From Unio delphinus (Eukaryota > Mollusca > Bivalvia > Unionida > Unionidae): a stretch of 64,000 bases of DNA. The stretch is from assembly GCA_029339505.1 (NCBI GenBank), contig JAQISU010000115.1, forward strand, positions 1,099,001 to 1,163,000. The letters are read 5' to 3'. Numbering within the stretch: the first letter of the stretch is position 1; every line of letters starts with the position of its first letter. Shown here in pieces: positions 8,236 to 18,288 of the stretch. Position numbers and translations under genes: made by a program. Under the pieces are notes generated by a model. That model worked only from the letters and a program-made list of their open reading frames with translations. It ran no database searches and was not told where the DNA came from.

Positions 8236-8595
8236 ATGTGCTCAAGACTAGCAATGCTGAACGAAGCTTACGTCACTCTGCATCGTATCATACACAATCT
8301 GATGCCAAAGCCTGAAGAGATAGAGAATGTTAGAATGCTACAAGTAACGGAAGACCTCATAGAAGAACTCTTCAGAGAGGAAATTCAAAAAGACAAAGAA
8401 GACTGGACTGAGAAGTATAGACTGCAGAAGCAGCAGAGAGAGAGAGAGCAGAGAGAACAGCAGCAGCAACAACAGCAGCAGGAACCAGACAAAAGTTTTG
8501 TCGACTGCCGTGTGGACACGAAAGAGTTCTCTTTCTCTTTCCGAAGAAGCAGACCCTATCGTGTTGCCAGACGAGGACGCAATCTTAGACGATAA
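8236..8595 (+). CDS. Cassette 1 charged coiled-coil protein with histone-type 3' end
   Basis: ATG 8236 gives a 119-residue protein in an intact frame. Residues 1-50 are helical (MCSRLAMLNEAYVTLHRIIH). Residues 50-75 are highly charged, 76-95 form a Gln/Glu/Arg-rich coiled coil with eight glutamines, and the C-terminus is basic with RRSRPYRVARRGRNLRR. There is no histone fold or other domain I recognise. The gene sits between a promoter block shared by three cassettes and a perfect histone mRNA stem-loop 51 bases after the stop. The message would therefore be predicted to end without poly(A) and to be S-phase regulated. The basic tail suggests nucleic-acid binding; function otherwise unknown. 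Confidence 0.6.
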   Translation: MCSRLAMLNEAYVTLHRIIHNLMPKPEEIENVRMLQVTEDLIEELFREEIQKDKEDWTEKYRLQKQQREREQREQQQQQQQQEPDKSFVDCRVDTKEFSFSFRRSRPYRVARRGRNLRR

Positions 8596-8616
8596 GAGAT
8601 TGTCATCCCTCCTCGT

Positions 8617-8641
8617 ACACACACACACACACACACACACA
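8617..8641. repeat. (AC)n microsatellite
   Basis: About 12 AC units lie between the stop codon and the stem-loop of cassette 1. Length changes here would alter stop-to-stem-loop spacing. Confidence 0.95.
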
Positions 8642-8646
8642 AAAAC

Positions 8647-8690
8647 AGCCCTTTTCAGGGCTACCCAATATTCTCGAAAAGAATTAATCA
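8647..8690 (+). terminator. Histone-type 3' end of cassette 1
   Basis: AGCCCTTTTCAGGGCT (8647-8662) is a 6-bp perfect stem with a TTTC loop, preceded by AAAAAC and followed by ACCCA, matching the metazoan replication-dependent histone stem-loop. CTCGAAAAGAATT about 12 bases later fits the purine-rich U7-binding downstream element. Cleavage would fall just after ACCCA. Confidence 0.8.
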
Positions 8691-8914
8691 TTCAATTTGC
8701 TAATGGTATGTCAGGAAGTTAGAAAAAATTAGAAGTGAGTCTATAATCACTGTCTTTTTTTACTTTTGTAAAAGCACAACGTATTTTTCAAAATAACTTG
8801 TTAAATTTATAATTTATATGAGTAAAGTAAAAACGTGAGTGAGTGTTTTCTTTTAAGTCCGAGTGTTTTTGGTGATGATAATTGGGATAATGTAAGTTTT
8901 TGGATCGTAGGGGG
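8691..8914. other. Spacer between cassettes 1 and 2 with a decayed promoter copy
   Basis: No gene is visible. GTCTATAATCACTGTC near 8740 resembles the sequence after the cassette 2 stem-loop (GATTATAAACACTGAC, near 17103), so the spacers are homologous. GAGTGTTTTCTTTTAAGTCCG near 8845 looks like a degenerate fourth copy of the shared promoter element. Confidence 0.5.
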
Positions 8915-8953
8915 GGGGTGTTTTCCATCACGTCCGTGCTTAAGATATTTTTA
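8915..8953 (+). promoter_or_regulatory. Cassette 2 promoter element
   Basis: GGGGTGTTTTCCATCACG and TCCGTGCTTAAGATAT repeat the cassette 1 and 3 blocks, preceded by a run of nine G. A TATA-like ATATTTTTAAAG follows. The transcribed region it served is now 7.5 kb away because of a LINE inserted 20-30 bases downstream. Confidence 0.65.
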
Positions 8954-9054
8954 AAGAATCACTCATCAGTCTGGCTCAGACGTTCAGAAGTTCAGACGTA
9001 TAGTGTTCAGCGAGCGAGCGATAATACATGTCTGTGAATACTACTCACTGTAAC

Positions 9055-12000
9055 ATGTCAAGAGTAACAAGATCGCAGGTAAAAATTACCACAAATCGCC
9101 ATGCGATTAGAAAAGCCAACAAAATTATCTCAATGGCCAAAGGAGTTAGCCCTTACAACCACAGAGCTTGACACCAACTGATGCGAAGGATCCTAGTAAC
9201 AAAATTACAACGCCCTTCGTCAAGGTCATGGGATTTCTTACACCAAGTCCCACATCAAAGCTCATAATTGAGCGCAAGCTGGATGCAATATCTCTCAATC
9301 TGGATGTAATATCTCTCAACCCGGATGAAATATCTCTCATGCCGGGAAAAACATCCAATAGCAGTAACAACGAGACTACTCCAAGCAGGAACATACTAAC
9401 ACCGGCAACAACTAGTACAACAAGTACAACAAAGACAACTACAACAACAACAACAACGTCCCTTGACAATGCCACAAACGTATTGGAGATTCTTAACGAA
9501 TCGCCAGACCAAAAGAGACCACTTCAACTCACTCTCAAGCAGGAGGTAGAGGATTTAGAGAAATTTACGGGATCAAGCAACAAACGTCTAGAAAGAACGG
9601 ACCTTCTAGATAACATTAACAATGCAACAAATGCCAATGATAGAAACAACATCAAGAAAAAAGCGACAACGATGTGACAGAGATCAAAACTTCTAACGGA
9701 TCAACAACAAGCATAACAACAATAGGCATAGAAGTGATAACAGATGAAGATAACAAATCTAACTTTACCACACTACTTAAGTGCCTATCACCACTACCAA
9801 CATCATCTTCAACAACGGCATCATCACAGGCCAAAACTACAACACACAAAGAAAAACACAAACTATTAACTTATACCTTGAACCAAATAGAAGCAACGGC
9901 ATACCTCTCAAGTCAGATAACCAGCCCCGCGAAGAGTCCTACCATAAAAGACCTTACCTACAACACACCGAAGAAAAGCGGGGCAGAGAGTGATAATGAC
10001 AAATCAACTAATAACACGAATCAAATAAAAGCACCCCAACTCACACTCAATCAGGAGATAGAGGACCTAATGGACTTAATGGGATCAAATTATCCCATTA
10101 ACGAACATCTGGAAGGAACGGACCTACTAGATATCATTGACAATGCATCCAATACCAACGATTGCGACGGTTGCGACAGCATCAAAAAAAAACAGCGACA
10201 ATGAGGAAACAGATGAGGGTAACAACTCCTCCTTTACCACACCACCTAAGTGCATATCTCCATTGTCGCTATCATCTCCAACAACGACACTCCCACAGGA
10301 AAATACCTCTTCATTCATAGAAAATTACAAACATTCAACTAATAACTCGAATCCAACAAAAACAACAAAAGCAACAACATATCACTCAAGTCAGTTACCC
10401 GGCCACTCGAAGAACCTCACCATGGAAGACCTTATCTACGACAAACCGAAGAAAAGCGGGACAGAGAGCGACAGTGACACAATTACCCCAATCTTAGAAC
10501 AAACCAGAAGGAAAAAGCAGACCAAAACCAAAAAGACATCAAACCCCTTCATAACAACCAACAATGGAAAGACTCCACTAAATGGAACCTCGAAGTCAAA
10601 GAAAAACAAACAAATGAGAGTGGAAGCACCAAAAACAACGGAGAATCTACATAATATACAGGAAAAACCTAACCTCAGTGACGAAACCCAGACACTCCTA
10701 CTACAACAACAGCAACAACAACAGCATGTAAGAAAAAACCCACAGGAAAAAACAGAAGAAAAAGTGAATACCAGACCAAGAGATCATCCAAACAATAATA
10801 ACGAAAATAAATCAGTTAACACGCCTAGGAAAAATAAATACCACAGCAAAGACCACACAATATTTATCACCAGTGGCAACTCAAAATTATTTAATATCAG
10901 CGGTAGAAGCATAGCAAACACACTTTCCAAAGCATAGAATGGGAAATATCAAATTATAAGACCAAAGACAAACTACATTATAGTCAAATGTAGCACTTTG
11001 GCACAAGTAGCCAAATTTATGGAACTGGAAAAGATTGGTGAAGTCAACATCCAAGTGACTAGACACCAATCGTTAGGGAAAAAAACCTATAAAGTGAGCA
11101 CAGCAACAGCAAGCATCCCAAAAATGACTGAACCTGAATACAAGCCAGAAGCCATAAGCTATACACAAAATAAAAAGGGAGAGGAAGGGATCAGTGACAA
11201 TCAAGAACAGAAACCACCAAATAACAGTACTGGGATAAGGAAAATCATTCAATTACACCCCAAATATAACTCACTCACCAACAAGGAAATAACAGAAGAA
11301 CTAAAAAACCAAGGAGCAATGATTTCGAAGGTATACAGAATGAAATCTAGCAATGAACACTCCTCAAATAAAATCCTACTGAAATTCAAAACTAAAGCAC
11401 CTCTACTTGTCCAATTTGATGGCTACATCCAAATTCTTGTGGATTACACAAACAAAGTCAGATTCTGCAGCAAATGTAAAGCATGGGGACATTACACAAG
11501 GAGCAGCAAAAACAGAAAAACAGAATAAGATGTGAAAAATGCGGTGGCAGCCACACTAATGATTGCACATTTATTGGACTCAAATGTGCTAACTGTAGAG
11601 AACCCCACAGCCCAAAGACATAGAATGTAGCTACTACATCAAAGAGAAGGAAATAATACAACTAATGGATGAGAAACACCTAAGTTACCATGAGGCAAAA
11701 GACCAAATATCAACTAATAGATCAAAAAATAGCAAACAACAGCATTTGAGTAAAAATGAAACAACTCAACAATCAACTGAACACAACCAAGAAGAAAGTA
11801 GGCAGACACCAGGAAGGAAATCAAATTCTAATCACCAGACCAAGAACAAAGCCGACATATACAGAATGATAACAGAGACTAGAGAAGAAGCTAAAATACA
11901 AGCATCAGGAAATCCAAACCATTCCAAGGAAAATCAAAGAAAACCCAATAGCAGGATAATAAACACTAGCATTGCAAGCAACAAGGGCAACAATCTAAAC

Positions 12001-12264
12001 AATGCAAGTATCACGCGAATCCAAACAAACAATACAAACAATACAGATGATAGAGATAATTCCATAATAAACGAAAGTAACGGACTCAGTAACTTTCCGA
12101 AACATAGAATAGAAAATTTTCCTAGCATAACCATTCTCAAGTATATAAAGGACCTTATTGATGGGATACTAATAATCTCACATGATAATGTAATCCCCAG
12201 TATACCTTACTTCCAACTGCTAACTGAAGTACTAGAAAAACACCTTGAAAAAACAAATAGTTAA
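9055..12264 (+). pseudogene. LINE ORF1 (gag-like, CCHC), broken
   Basis: ATG 9055 begins a long Thr/Asn/Lys-rich nucleic-acid-binding protein. The reading changes frame near 9160, 9660 and 10190, meets a TAG at 10935, shifts again near 11520 and 11620, and ends at 12264. The recognisable C-terminal part contains RFCSKCKAWGHYTR, then CEKCGGSHTNDC, then CANCREPH, a set of zinc knuckles of the kind found in I/Jockey ORF1 proteins. They bind the element RNA. A segment of about 490 bp is duplicated inside it (9523-10011 and 10036-10487). The protein would exceed 1000 residues, long for the family, partly because of that duplication. Confidence 0.75.
9523..10487 (+). repeat. Tandem duplication of about 490 bp inside LINE ORF1
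   Basis: Copies run at 9523-10011 and 10036-10487. Each contains a block read as 'QLTL.QE.EDL', a 'TDLLD' block, a 'KC.SPL' block and 'PKKSG.ESD'. The copies have diverged considerably, so the duplication is older than most of the stops. Confidence 0.65.
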
Positions 12265-12314
12265 CCTAATTTAATATATATACATATATATTATAAATAA
12301 GGACAATTATTGCA

Positions 12315-15300
12315 ATGGGTAGATCAACCAGATCAAAACTAGTAGTTTGGCAATGGAATAGTAGAGGCTTATTTTCCAACAAATCCGAATTACAAATAAA
12401 AATTCAAAATTCCAAAATTAAACCAGACATCCTTTGTATCCAAGAAACCTTCCTAAAAACAGATTCCCAATACATCCCAAAATTCCCAGGTTACTCAATT
12501 CGTGAATTCATAAACAGAGAAAATGGGCAAAAAGGAGGGGGACTAGCAATTTTCGTTAACGACCTGTTACCAAACACAAATTTCGGAGAAAACTCACACA
12601 GCCTAAAAGACCCAAAAGTCCCATCAAGCCAAAATCCAGTTGAACACCAATCAGTCATCATTACAACAGGATCATTATCTTTCACAATATTTAATATCTA
12701 CGACCCAGGAAAATACCATCCAGCAACAGCAACAAACTACCAAAATTTAGGGTGTAATGGTGACTTCATCATCTGTGGAGATTTTAATGCCCACAATCAG
12801 ATGTGGGGAGGAAACCATCGGGACAAAAGAGGAGCACTGATAGAAAAATGGATGCGGAAAAAGAACCTGGTACTGCTCAACGATGGCTCCAAAACCAGGA
12901 TCTCCCCCGAAGATGGTGCCTCATCAGCGCTGGACTTGACAATATTTACCCCTGAACTAGCAACTAGGACAACCTGGGAAGTGGATACTGATTCTACTTT
13001 AGGGAGTAACCACTTCCCTATACAAATTACGATCAACTTAACATCACCTCTTGACACGAATGGCAAACTCCCCAAATGGATCCTAAATAAAGAAGACTGG
13101 AGTAAATTCAGTAATCTACTCAAAGACGTAAATATGGCCAACACACATGACGACGACATCAACATCTTCAACGAAAACATCATGAACAATATTAAAAAGG
13201 CTGCAAATCTAAGCATGCCAACCACTGGAAAGGAAAAGAAAGATCAAACTAAACAACACGTCCCGTGGTGGAATATTAACTGCAAGGAAGTATTAAAAGA
13301 GAAAAAGAAAGCCCTCAATAAATTTAGACGCAGTGGACAATCCACTGACTATTTGGAATACAAATCCAAGGAAAAATTAACAAAAAAATAATAAAAGAAG
13401 CCAAACTAACATCATGGAGAAACTACTGCTCCACTCTTGAAATTAAACATTGCAATGCCAAACAAATATGGAATAAAATAAAATCCATAAAAGAAACCGG
13501 AAATAACAGTGCACCCAACATCAAAGGCATAACATCAAATATAGATAAAGCCAACGCCATAGCAAAACACTTTGCCGGCATGAGTGGAAACAATAACCAC
13601 ACCAAAAAATTCCAACAACACAGAGCAGAAGTAGAAGATAAATTTAAACACCTTTTCATAGACCAAGACAACAACATCTCACATCTAAATGAAAACTTTA
13701 CCCTGGAAGAATGGAGAACAGCAATCCAAAACAAAAACTCAACATCACCAGGAGAGGACAATATAGGTTATGAGATATACAAAAACGTTCCATATAACGT
13801 CGAAACCATAATGCTTAATTTGATCAATCAATCATGGCAAACAGGAACCATACCAAACAAATGGAAACAAGCCATAGTCGTCCCAATTCCAAAAATAGGG
13901 AAAGACCCGACCGAAATTAAATCATATCGGCCAATCTCACTGACAGATACAATTTGTTAATTAATGGAAACCATGATTAATAATAGGCTGAAACATCATC
14001 TTGAGAGTAACAATCTCATCTCAAGTAATCAAAGTGGGTTCCAGAATAAAAGGTCTACTCTTGACCAATTAGTCCGATTGGAGTCAAATATCAAACTTGC
14101 CTTCAATCTAAGAGGAAATGCGATAGGCATCTCATAGCAATCTTCCTCGATCTAGAAAAAGTGTTTGACCTGGTCTGAACAAACGGACTAATTGCCAAGC
14201 TAAATCATTATGGAATAAATGGCAACATGCATGCCTGAATAAAAAACTTTCTAACCAACAGGCGCATCAGAGTAAGAGTAGAAGACCAATATTCCGACGA
14301 GCTCACTTTAGATAATGGTACACCACAAGGGAGTGTCCTCAGCCCGACACTGTTTAACATCATGGTAAACGGCATGAAAACATCAATCAATCTCAGTAAA
14401 GTGGACCTATCACAATTCGCAGATGATAGTGGTCTATGGAAAGCTAGAAATCCTCATAGCAATACAATAATCTCTGAACTACAAACTAACCTTAACAACA
14501 TTGGGAAGTGGGCAGACAAATAGGGGTTTAAGCTCTACAAAGGAAAAACTACAGGCGTAATCTTCTCTCCAAGACACAGATACAATATTAGTCCACCTAC
14601 ACTCTTTATACAAGGAGACCCAATAAAATTTGAAAAAACAGTAAAATCCTCACCTGGAAACAACATATTAACGAACTAATTATTCGATGCAACAGGGACA
14701 TAACCCTACTCAAAAACATTAAGGGACTAAAATGGGGAGCAGACCAGTACACTGTACTAATCATATATAGAGCCCTAATTGGATCCAAACTTGATTACGG
14801 GTGCCAATTGTATGCCACTGCAAACAACAAACTTCTAAAGAAACTTGACAAAATACAATCACAAGCCCTTAAAATAAGCACAAACAGTAGAAAACATACA
14901 TCAATAGAAGAAATGCAAATACTTACAGGAGAATCACCACTATCGCTTAGGAGAGAAGAAGTAACCCTACGATACGCACTATTCACCAAGCAAATCATCC
15001 AACTAGAATAACAATCAACAAATGTAACATCCCATTCAGCAGAAAACTAGTCCCCCGCCATCCATCTGGAAATATCATACACATATTATGTAAAGAAATG
15101 GAAATTGATAAGCTCCAAGCGGAAATTATCACATTTCCAGACAAAACTCCATGGAACAACAGAAAAGCAAAGATCAACACTACAGCCCTAAACTTCGGGT
15201 CCAAAGAAATAAACCCTCATTAAATAAGATCCAAAATCCTACAGAATCTGGAGGAAAATTACAAGGATTACACCAAGATATATACGGACGGATCAAAAGC

Positions 15301-16138
15301 CACCAGTCCATACAAAACATCAGCAGCAGTAGTAATACCAGACCTACAAATTAAAACTGGTAGTAGGCTCCCAGACCTCTGTTCCGTATATACTACTGAA
15401 TTCTGGGCTATTCTAGAAGCGCTTAAAATAATAGCTGACAATAAGATACAAAAAGCAATAATAATTAGTGACTCACTAAGCGTATTAACATCCTTAGAAA
15501 CAGGGCAATCAAAGAGGAGGGAAAATTTTCTGAAAAAAGCCAAACTAGACATTAACAATCTCATTTCACAAAACTGTAACATCGAGTTCATGTGGGTCCC
15601 ATCCCACATAGGATTACTCGGAAACGAACTAGCAGACAAAAGAAAAACTGCAAGAAGACTACATCACCAATATCGAGTATGGGATAACAGAACTCTACAG
15701 TATTATCAACAGAAAAATCTTAGCCAAATGGCAAAAAGAATGGGATAACTGTACAAAAGGACGTATCCTATACTCTATACAACCAATAGTCTCATGAAAC
15801 AACAAAGCACCTCCCATAGACAACAAGCACAACCAGGGTATAGTCAACAGATTAGCAACAGGAAAAACCCTCCTAATTGGCAGTATGGGACAGTACTCTA
15901 AGAAAAACACAAGGAAAACAACATGCCCACACTGCCCGGAGAAGGAAGATCTCAACCATGTCTTCAACATATGCCCCAGATACAAAGGACAAAGAAAAAA
16001 ACTTATACAAGAGCTAAAGCAAATCAAATCCCCAGCAACCTACCCAGAATTCCTTCAACAAAATAACCCAAATCCTAAACACAGTCTAGAAATTATCCGC
16101 AATTATCTTAGGGAAATTGACAAGACTGCTGACATCTA
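12315..16138 (+). pseudogene. LINE ORF2: endonuclease-RT-RNase H, broken
   Basis: ATG 12315 opens an APE-type endonuclease with QWNSRGL, CIQETF and CGDFNAHNQMWGG. The usual SDH motif reads SNHFPI here (near 13005), an Asp to Asn change at a catalytic position. After a shift near 13385 the RT follows: KSYRPISLTD, PQGSVLSPTLFN and QFADDSG (near 14410), with many stops. RNase H begins with IYTDGSK (near 15280) and includes SDSLSVL and WVPSHIGLLGNELAD. The C-terminus has CPHCPEKEDLNHVFNICP, a zinc-type motif, ending at 16138. The protein copies the element RNA into target DNA. Domain order assigns it to the I superfamily. Confidence 0.85.
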
Positions 16139-16488
16139 ACACTGTATCCTACTCTGAATCTTACACACACAAAAGGAACAAAAAGACTAATTACGATTAG
16201 CTCAATCCTCCCACATGAACAAAACCCCTCTCCGCGTCCGGTTTCCGGACCAAATGATTGCGCAAATAGTTTCCCAATCATTAGCTGATAATTAAGCAGC
16301 ACGAAACCGTGTATAAATGCGTGGGGGATGTGGCTCCATTCCGTTTCCCCGAAAAAAATAAGTAGCACCAAACGGTGCACAAAACAGTCGTGAATGCCCG
16401 AACGGGAGAAAACGACTTTAATTCAACTAACAACAACAACAACAACAGTCTGGCTACCTATCGTTGGCGTATCAACCCAAAGAAGAAG

Positions 16489-16994
16489 ATGAGTAGAGTA
16501 CAAAAATTGAGAGAGCTTCAAATGCACCTGGAGAATGCTAGACGTCTCCTGGACGAGCTGACAATGGAGGCCATAGCAGAACAGGCCAGGATTGAAAAAG
16601 AAGAGGAGGAAAGAAAAAACAAAGAAGAGGAGGAGAAGAGAAGACCGATCTTGCCTCACCGCATGATGGTTAAAGTCTGTCGGGTGAAACCTGAGGTGAG
16701 GACGCCTTCACCACCAGAATCAGCTCGTCAAGCACAGGCAGCTTCCTCTTCACTCCCAATCACAGAGTAAATTGGACGCAACAACCACAGTCTCAGCCGC
16801 AACAACCACAGCCTCATCCACGGTTGTGGAATAGAGGAAGACATGAAGAGACTTTCCCTATCCCTCAAACGGAAGATTGGGATAGTGAAGCCACTCATTC
16901 TCATTCTGCGCTCCCAATCACAAGAGTGAATTGGGAAAACGATTGGAGTAGGAGATGTGTGTGCGGGGCTAGACCTGGGAGATGCCAGCATTAG
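16489..16994 (+). pseudogene. Cassette 2 charged coiled-coil protein, one frameshift
   Basis: ATG 16489 starts MSRVQKLRELQMHLENARRL, then a Glu/Lys coiled coil (about residues 35-55) and a Pro/Ser-rich part. The frame meets a stop at about 16770. The neighbouring frame continues with a Gln/Pro segment, a repeat of LPIT-x-VNW (once on each side of the break) and a C-terminus CVCGARPGRCQH ending at 16992-16994. One base shift near 16760 explains this. The ATG lies 43 bases after the LINE, in sequence homologous to the 5' UTR of cassette 1. The stem-loop begins 28 bases after the stop. Not a histone; function unknown. Confidence 0.5.
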
Positions 16995-17021
16995 CCAGGT
17001 GTATTTTGAAGTTTAAGAAAC

Positions 17022-17060
17022 AGCCCTTCTCAGGGCTACCCAAATGTCTAGAAAAGAAAT
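17022..17060 (+). terminator. Histone-type 3' end of cassette 2
   Basis: AGCCCTTCTCAGGGCT (17022-17037) forms a 6-bp perfect stem with a TCTC loop, flanked by AAGAAAC and ACCCA. TCTAGAAAAGAAAT follows as the purine-rich downstream element. One loop base differs from cassette 1, and the stem is unchanged. Confidence 0.8.
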
Positions 17061-17122
17061 ACTATGTCAGTTGAAAAAATGGGTATGAGAGAGGAGTAGT
17101 GTGATTATAAACACTGACTCTT

Positions 17123-17128
<6 letters not shown>

Positions 17129-17176
<48 letters not shown>

Positions 17177-17363
17177 GTAAATGACGTGATTTTGGATAGT
17201 AAATGATATGGTTTGTTTTGGCTGCTTCCCCGTGTGTGTGGTTAGTAAATGGTGTGATTTTGGATAGTAAATGATATGGTGTGTTTTGGCTGCTTCCCGT
17301 GTGTGTGGTTAGTATATGGTGTGAATTTGGATAGTAAATAATAGGGCTTGTTTTGGCTGCTTC

Positions 17364-17413
<50 letters not shown>

Positions 17414-17560
17414 TTAGTATATGGTGTGATTTTGGATAGTAAATAATAGTGTTTGTTTTGGTTGCTTCCCCGTGTGTGTGTGTGTGTGTGTGGTTAGTAT
17501 ATGGTGTGATTTTGGATAGTATATAGTATGGTTTGTGAATAGTATATAATATGAAAAGTG
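17129..17560. repeat. Compound tandem array: (GT)n plus a roughly 70-bp unit
   Basis: About five copies of a unit containing TTAGTAAATGGTGTGATT and TTTTGGCTGCTTCCC are separated by GT runs of very different lengths (about 17129-17174, 17366-17412, 17472-17492). It fills the spacer between cassettes 2 and 3. Confidence 0.85.
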
Positions 17561-17567
17561 AATGTAA

Positions 17568-17606
17568 GGGTGTTTTCTTTCACGTCCGTGCTTAAGATAT
17601 ATATAC
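17568..17606 (+). promoter_or_regulatory. Cassette 3 promoter element plus TATA box
   Basis: GGGTGTTTTCTTTCACGTCC and GTGCTTAAGATATATATA repeat the elements at 8143 and 8915. A CCATTCA initiator-like sequence follows near 17626 and the ATG is at 17651. Confidence 0.65.
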
Positions 17607-17650
17607 GCAATCGTCGATCCTTGGAGCCATTCAATGTTGAACAAATCAAG

Positions 17651-18197
17651 ATGAATTTCGACTTGTTTACCCAACTCTGAGACAGCTGGTTTGGGATCCT
17701 TGATGCAGAATATGAAGTGGAAAGACTTGAGGAAGAATTTCAGAGTAACCTGGGCTTTGTATTAGAAGGTATGATAGAGGAGGAAGACCAGAAATTAAGA
17801 AGACGTATTAAAAAAAAAATATGTAAGAATAGGGGACTTGAAGCAGGCACTTGATCATGTCATCAAAGTCAGGTGCTTTCTAGAAGAAACATTACATTTG
17901 ATAGAATGGGAATATGTGAAGTGGGGTCTAGACAGGCTAAAGAAAGCAGAAGCAATGATGAGAATGGTGATGGAAGAACAGGTGATCCAGATTAAAGAAA
18001 ACTGGGCTAAGGAGAAAAAGGAACAAAAGAACAAAAAGAAGAAAGAGGACTTTGATCAACTAAATCAAAGATGGATCAAAGTTCAGGAAACGTTTAGAGC
18101 TATGGGACATCCTAATTGGATTCCCGAGGACGAAAAGAAGAAGAAAACGGGGATCATTGGAAAAATCAAATGGTGGTGGAACAACGGCAGAAAATAA
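17651..18197 (+). pseudogene. Cassette 3 charged coiled-coil protein, in-frame TGA and frameshift
   Basis: ATG 17651 begins MNFDLFTQL, then an in-frame TGA (17678-17680). The frame continues with an acidic helix (AEYEVERLEEEFQ) to an A-run at 17810-17820, where it shifts. The second part (from about 17815, ending at 18197) has a Met/Glu helical region and KEKKEQKNKKKKEDFDQL. The C-terminus is PNWIPEDEKKKK, then IKWWWNNGRK. Overall it is a highly charged helical protein of about 180 residues without a recognised domain. It shares promoter and 3' end type with cassettes 1 and 2 but little sequence, apart from the charged coiled-coil character. Confidence 0.5.
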
Positions 18198-18217
18198 AAG
18201 AAGAAGAAGTATACAAA

Positions 18218-18256
18218 GGCCCTTTTCAGGGCCACTCATAGGCCTCGAAAAGATAT
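18218..18256 (+). terminator. Histone-type 3' end of cassette 3
   Basis: GGCCCTTTTCAGGGCC (18218-18233) matches the animal histone stem-loop consensus exactly, including the closing G-C pair and TTTC loop. It is flanked by TACAAA and ACTCA, and CCTCGAAAAGATATT follows as the downstream element. It lies 20 bases after the stop. Confidence 0.85.
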
Positions 18257-18288
18257 TAGCTTTCTTTGCCTCCATTTTCCCCTTGTCG

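Larger units (their letters stand above)
8977..16445 (+). mobile_element. I-type non-LTR retrotransposon (two ORFs, RNase H) with 10-bp target duplication
   Basis: The element has a gag-like ORF1 with CCHC knuckles and an ORF2 with endonuclease, RT, RNase H and a C-terminal zinc motif. That layout is typical of the I superfamily. It ends in an (ACA)n tail near 16430-16445 rather than poly(A), as I-like elements do with simple-triplet tails. CAGTCTGGCT occurs immediately before (8967-8976) and immediately after (16446-16455), a clear target-site duplication. The copy therefore looks full length and its boundaries are known. Both ORFs are broken by frameshifts and stops, so it is inactive as written. 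Confidence 0.85.

Noticed and set aside
8338..8691. A 117-codon antisense frame with poly-Leu over cassette 1
   Set aside because: It is the reverse reading of CAG/GAG-rich codons and the (AC)n tract.
8236..18197. The three stem-loop cassettes as histone genes
   Set aside because: No histone-fold sequence, wrong composition (Gln/Glu-rich coiled coils, Trp-rich end in cassette 3). Only the 3' end is histone-like.
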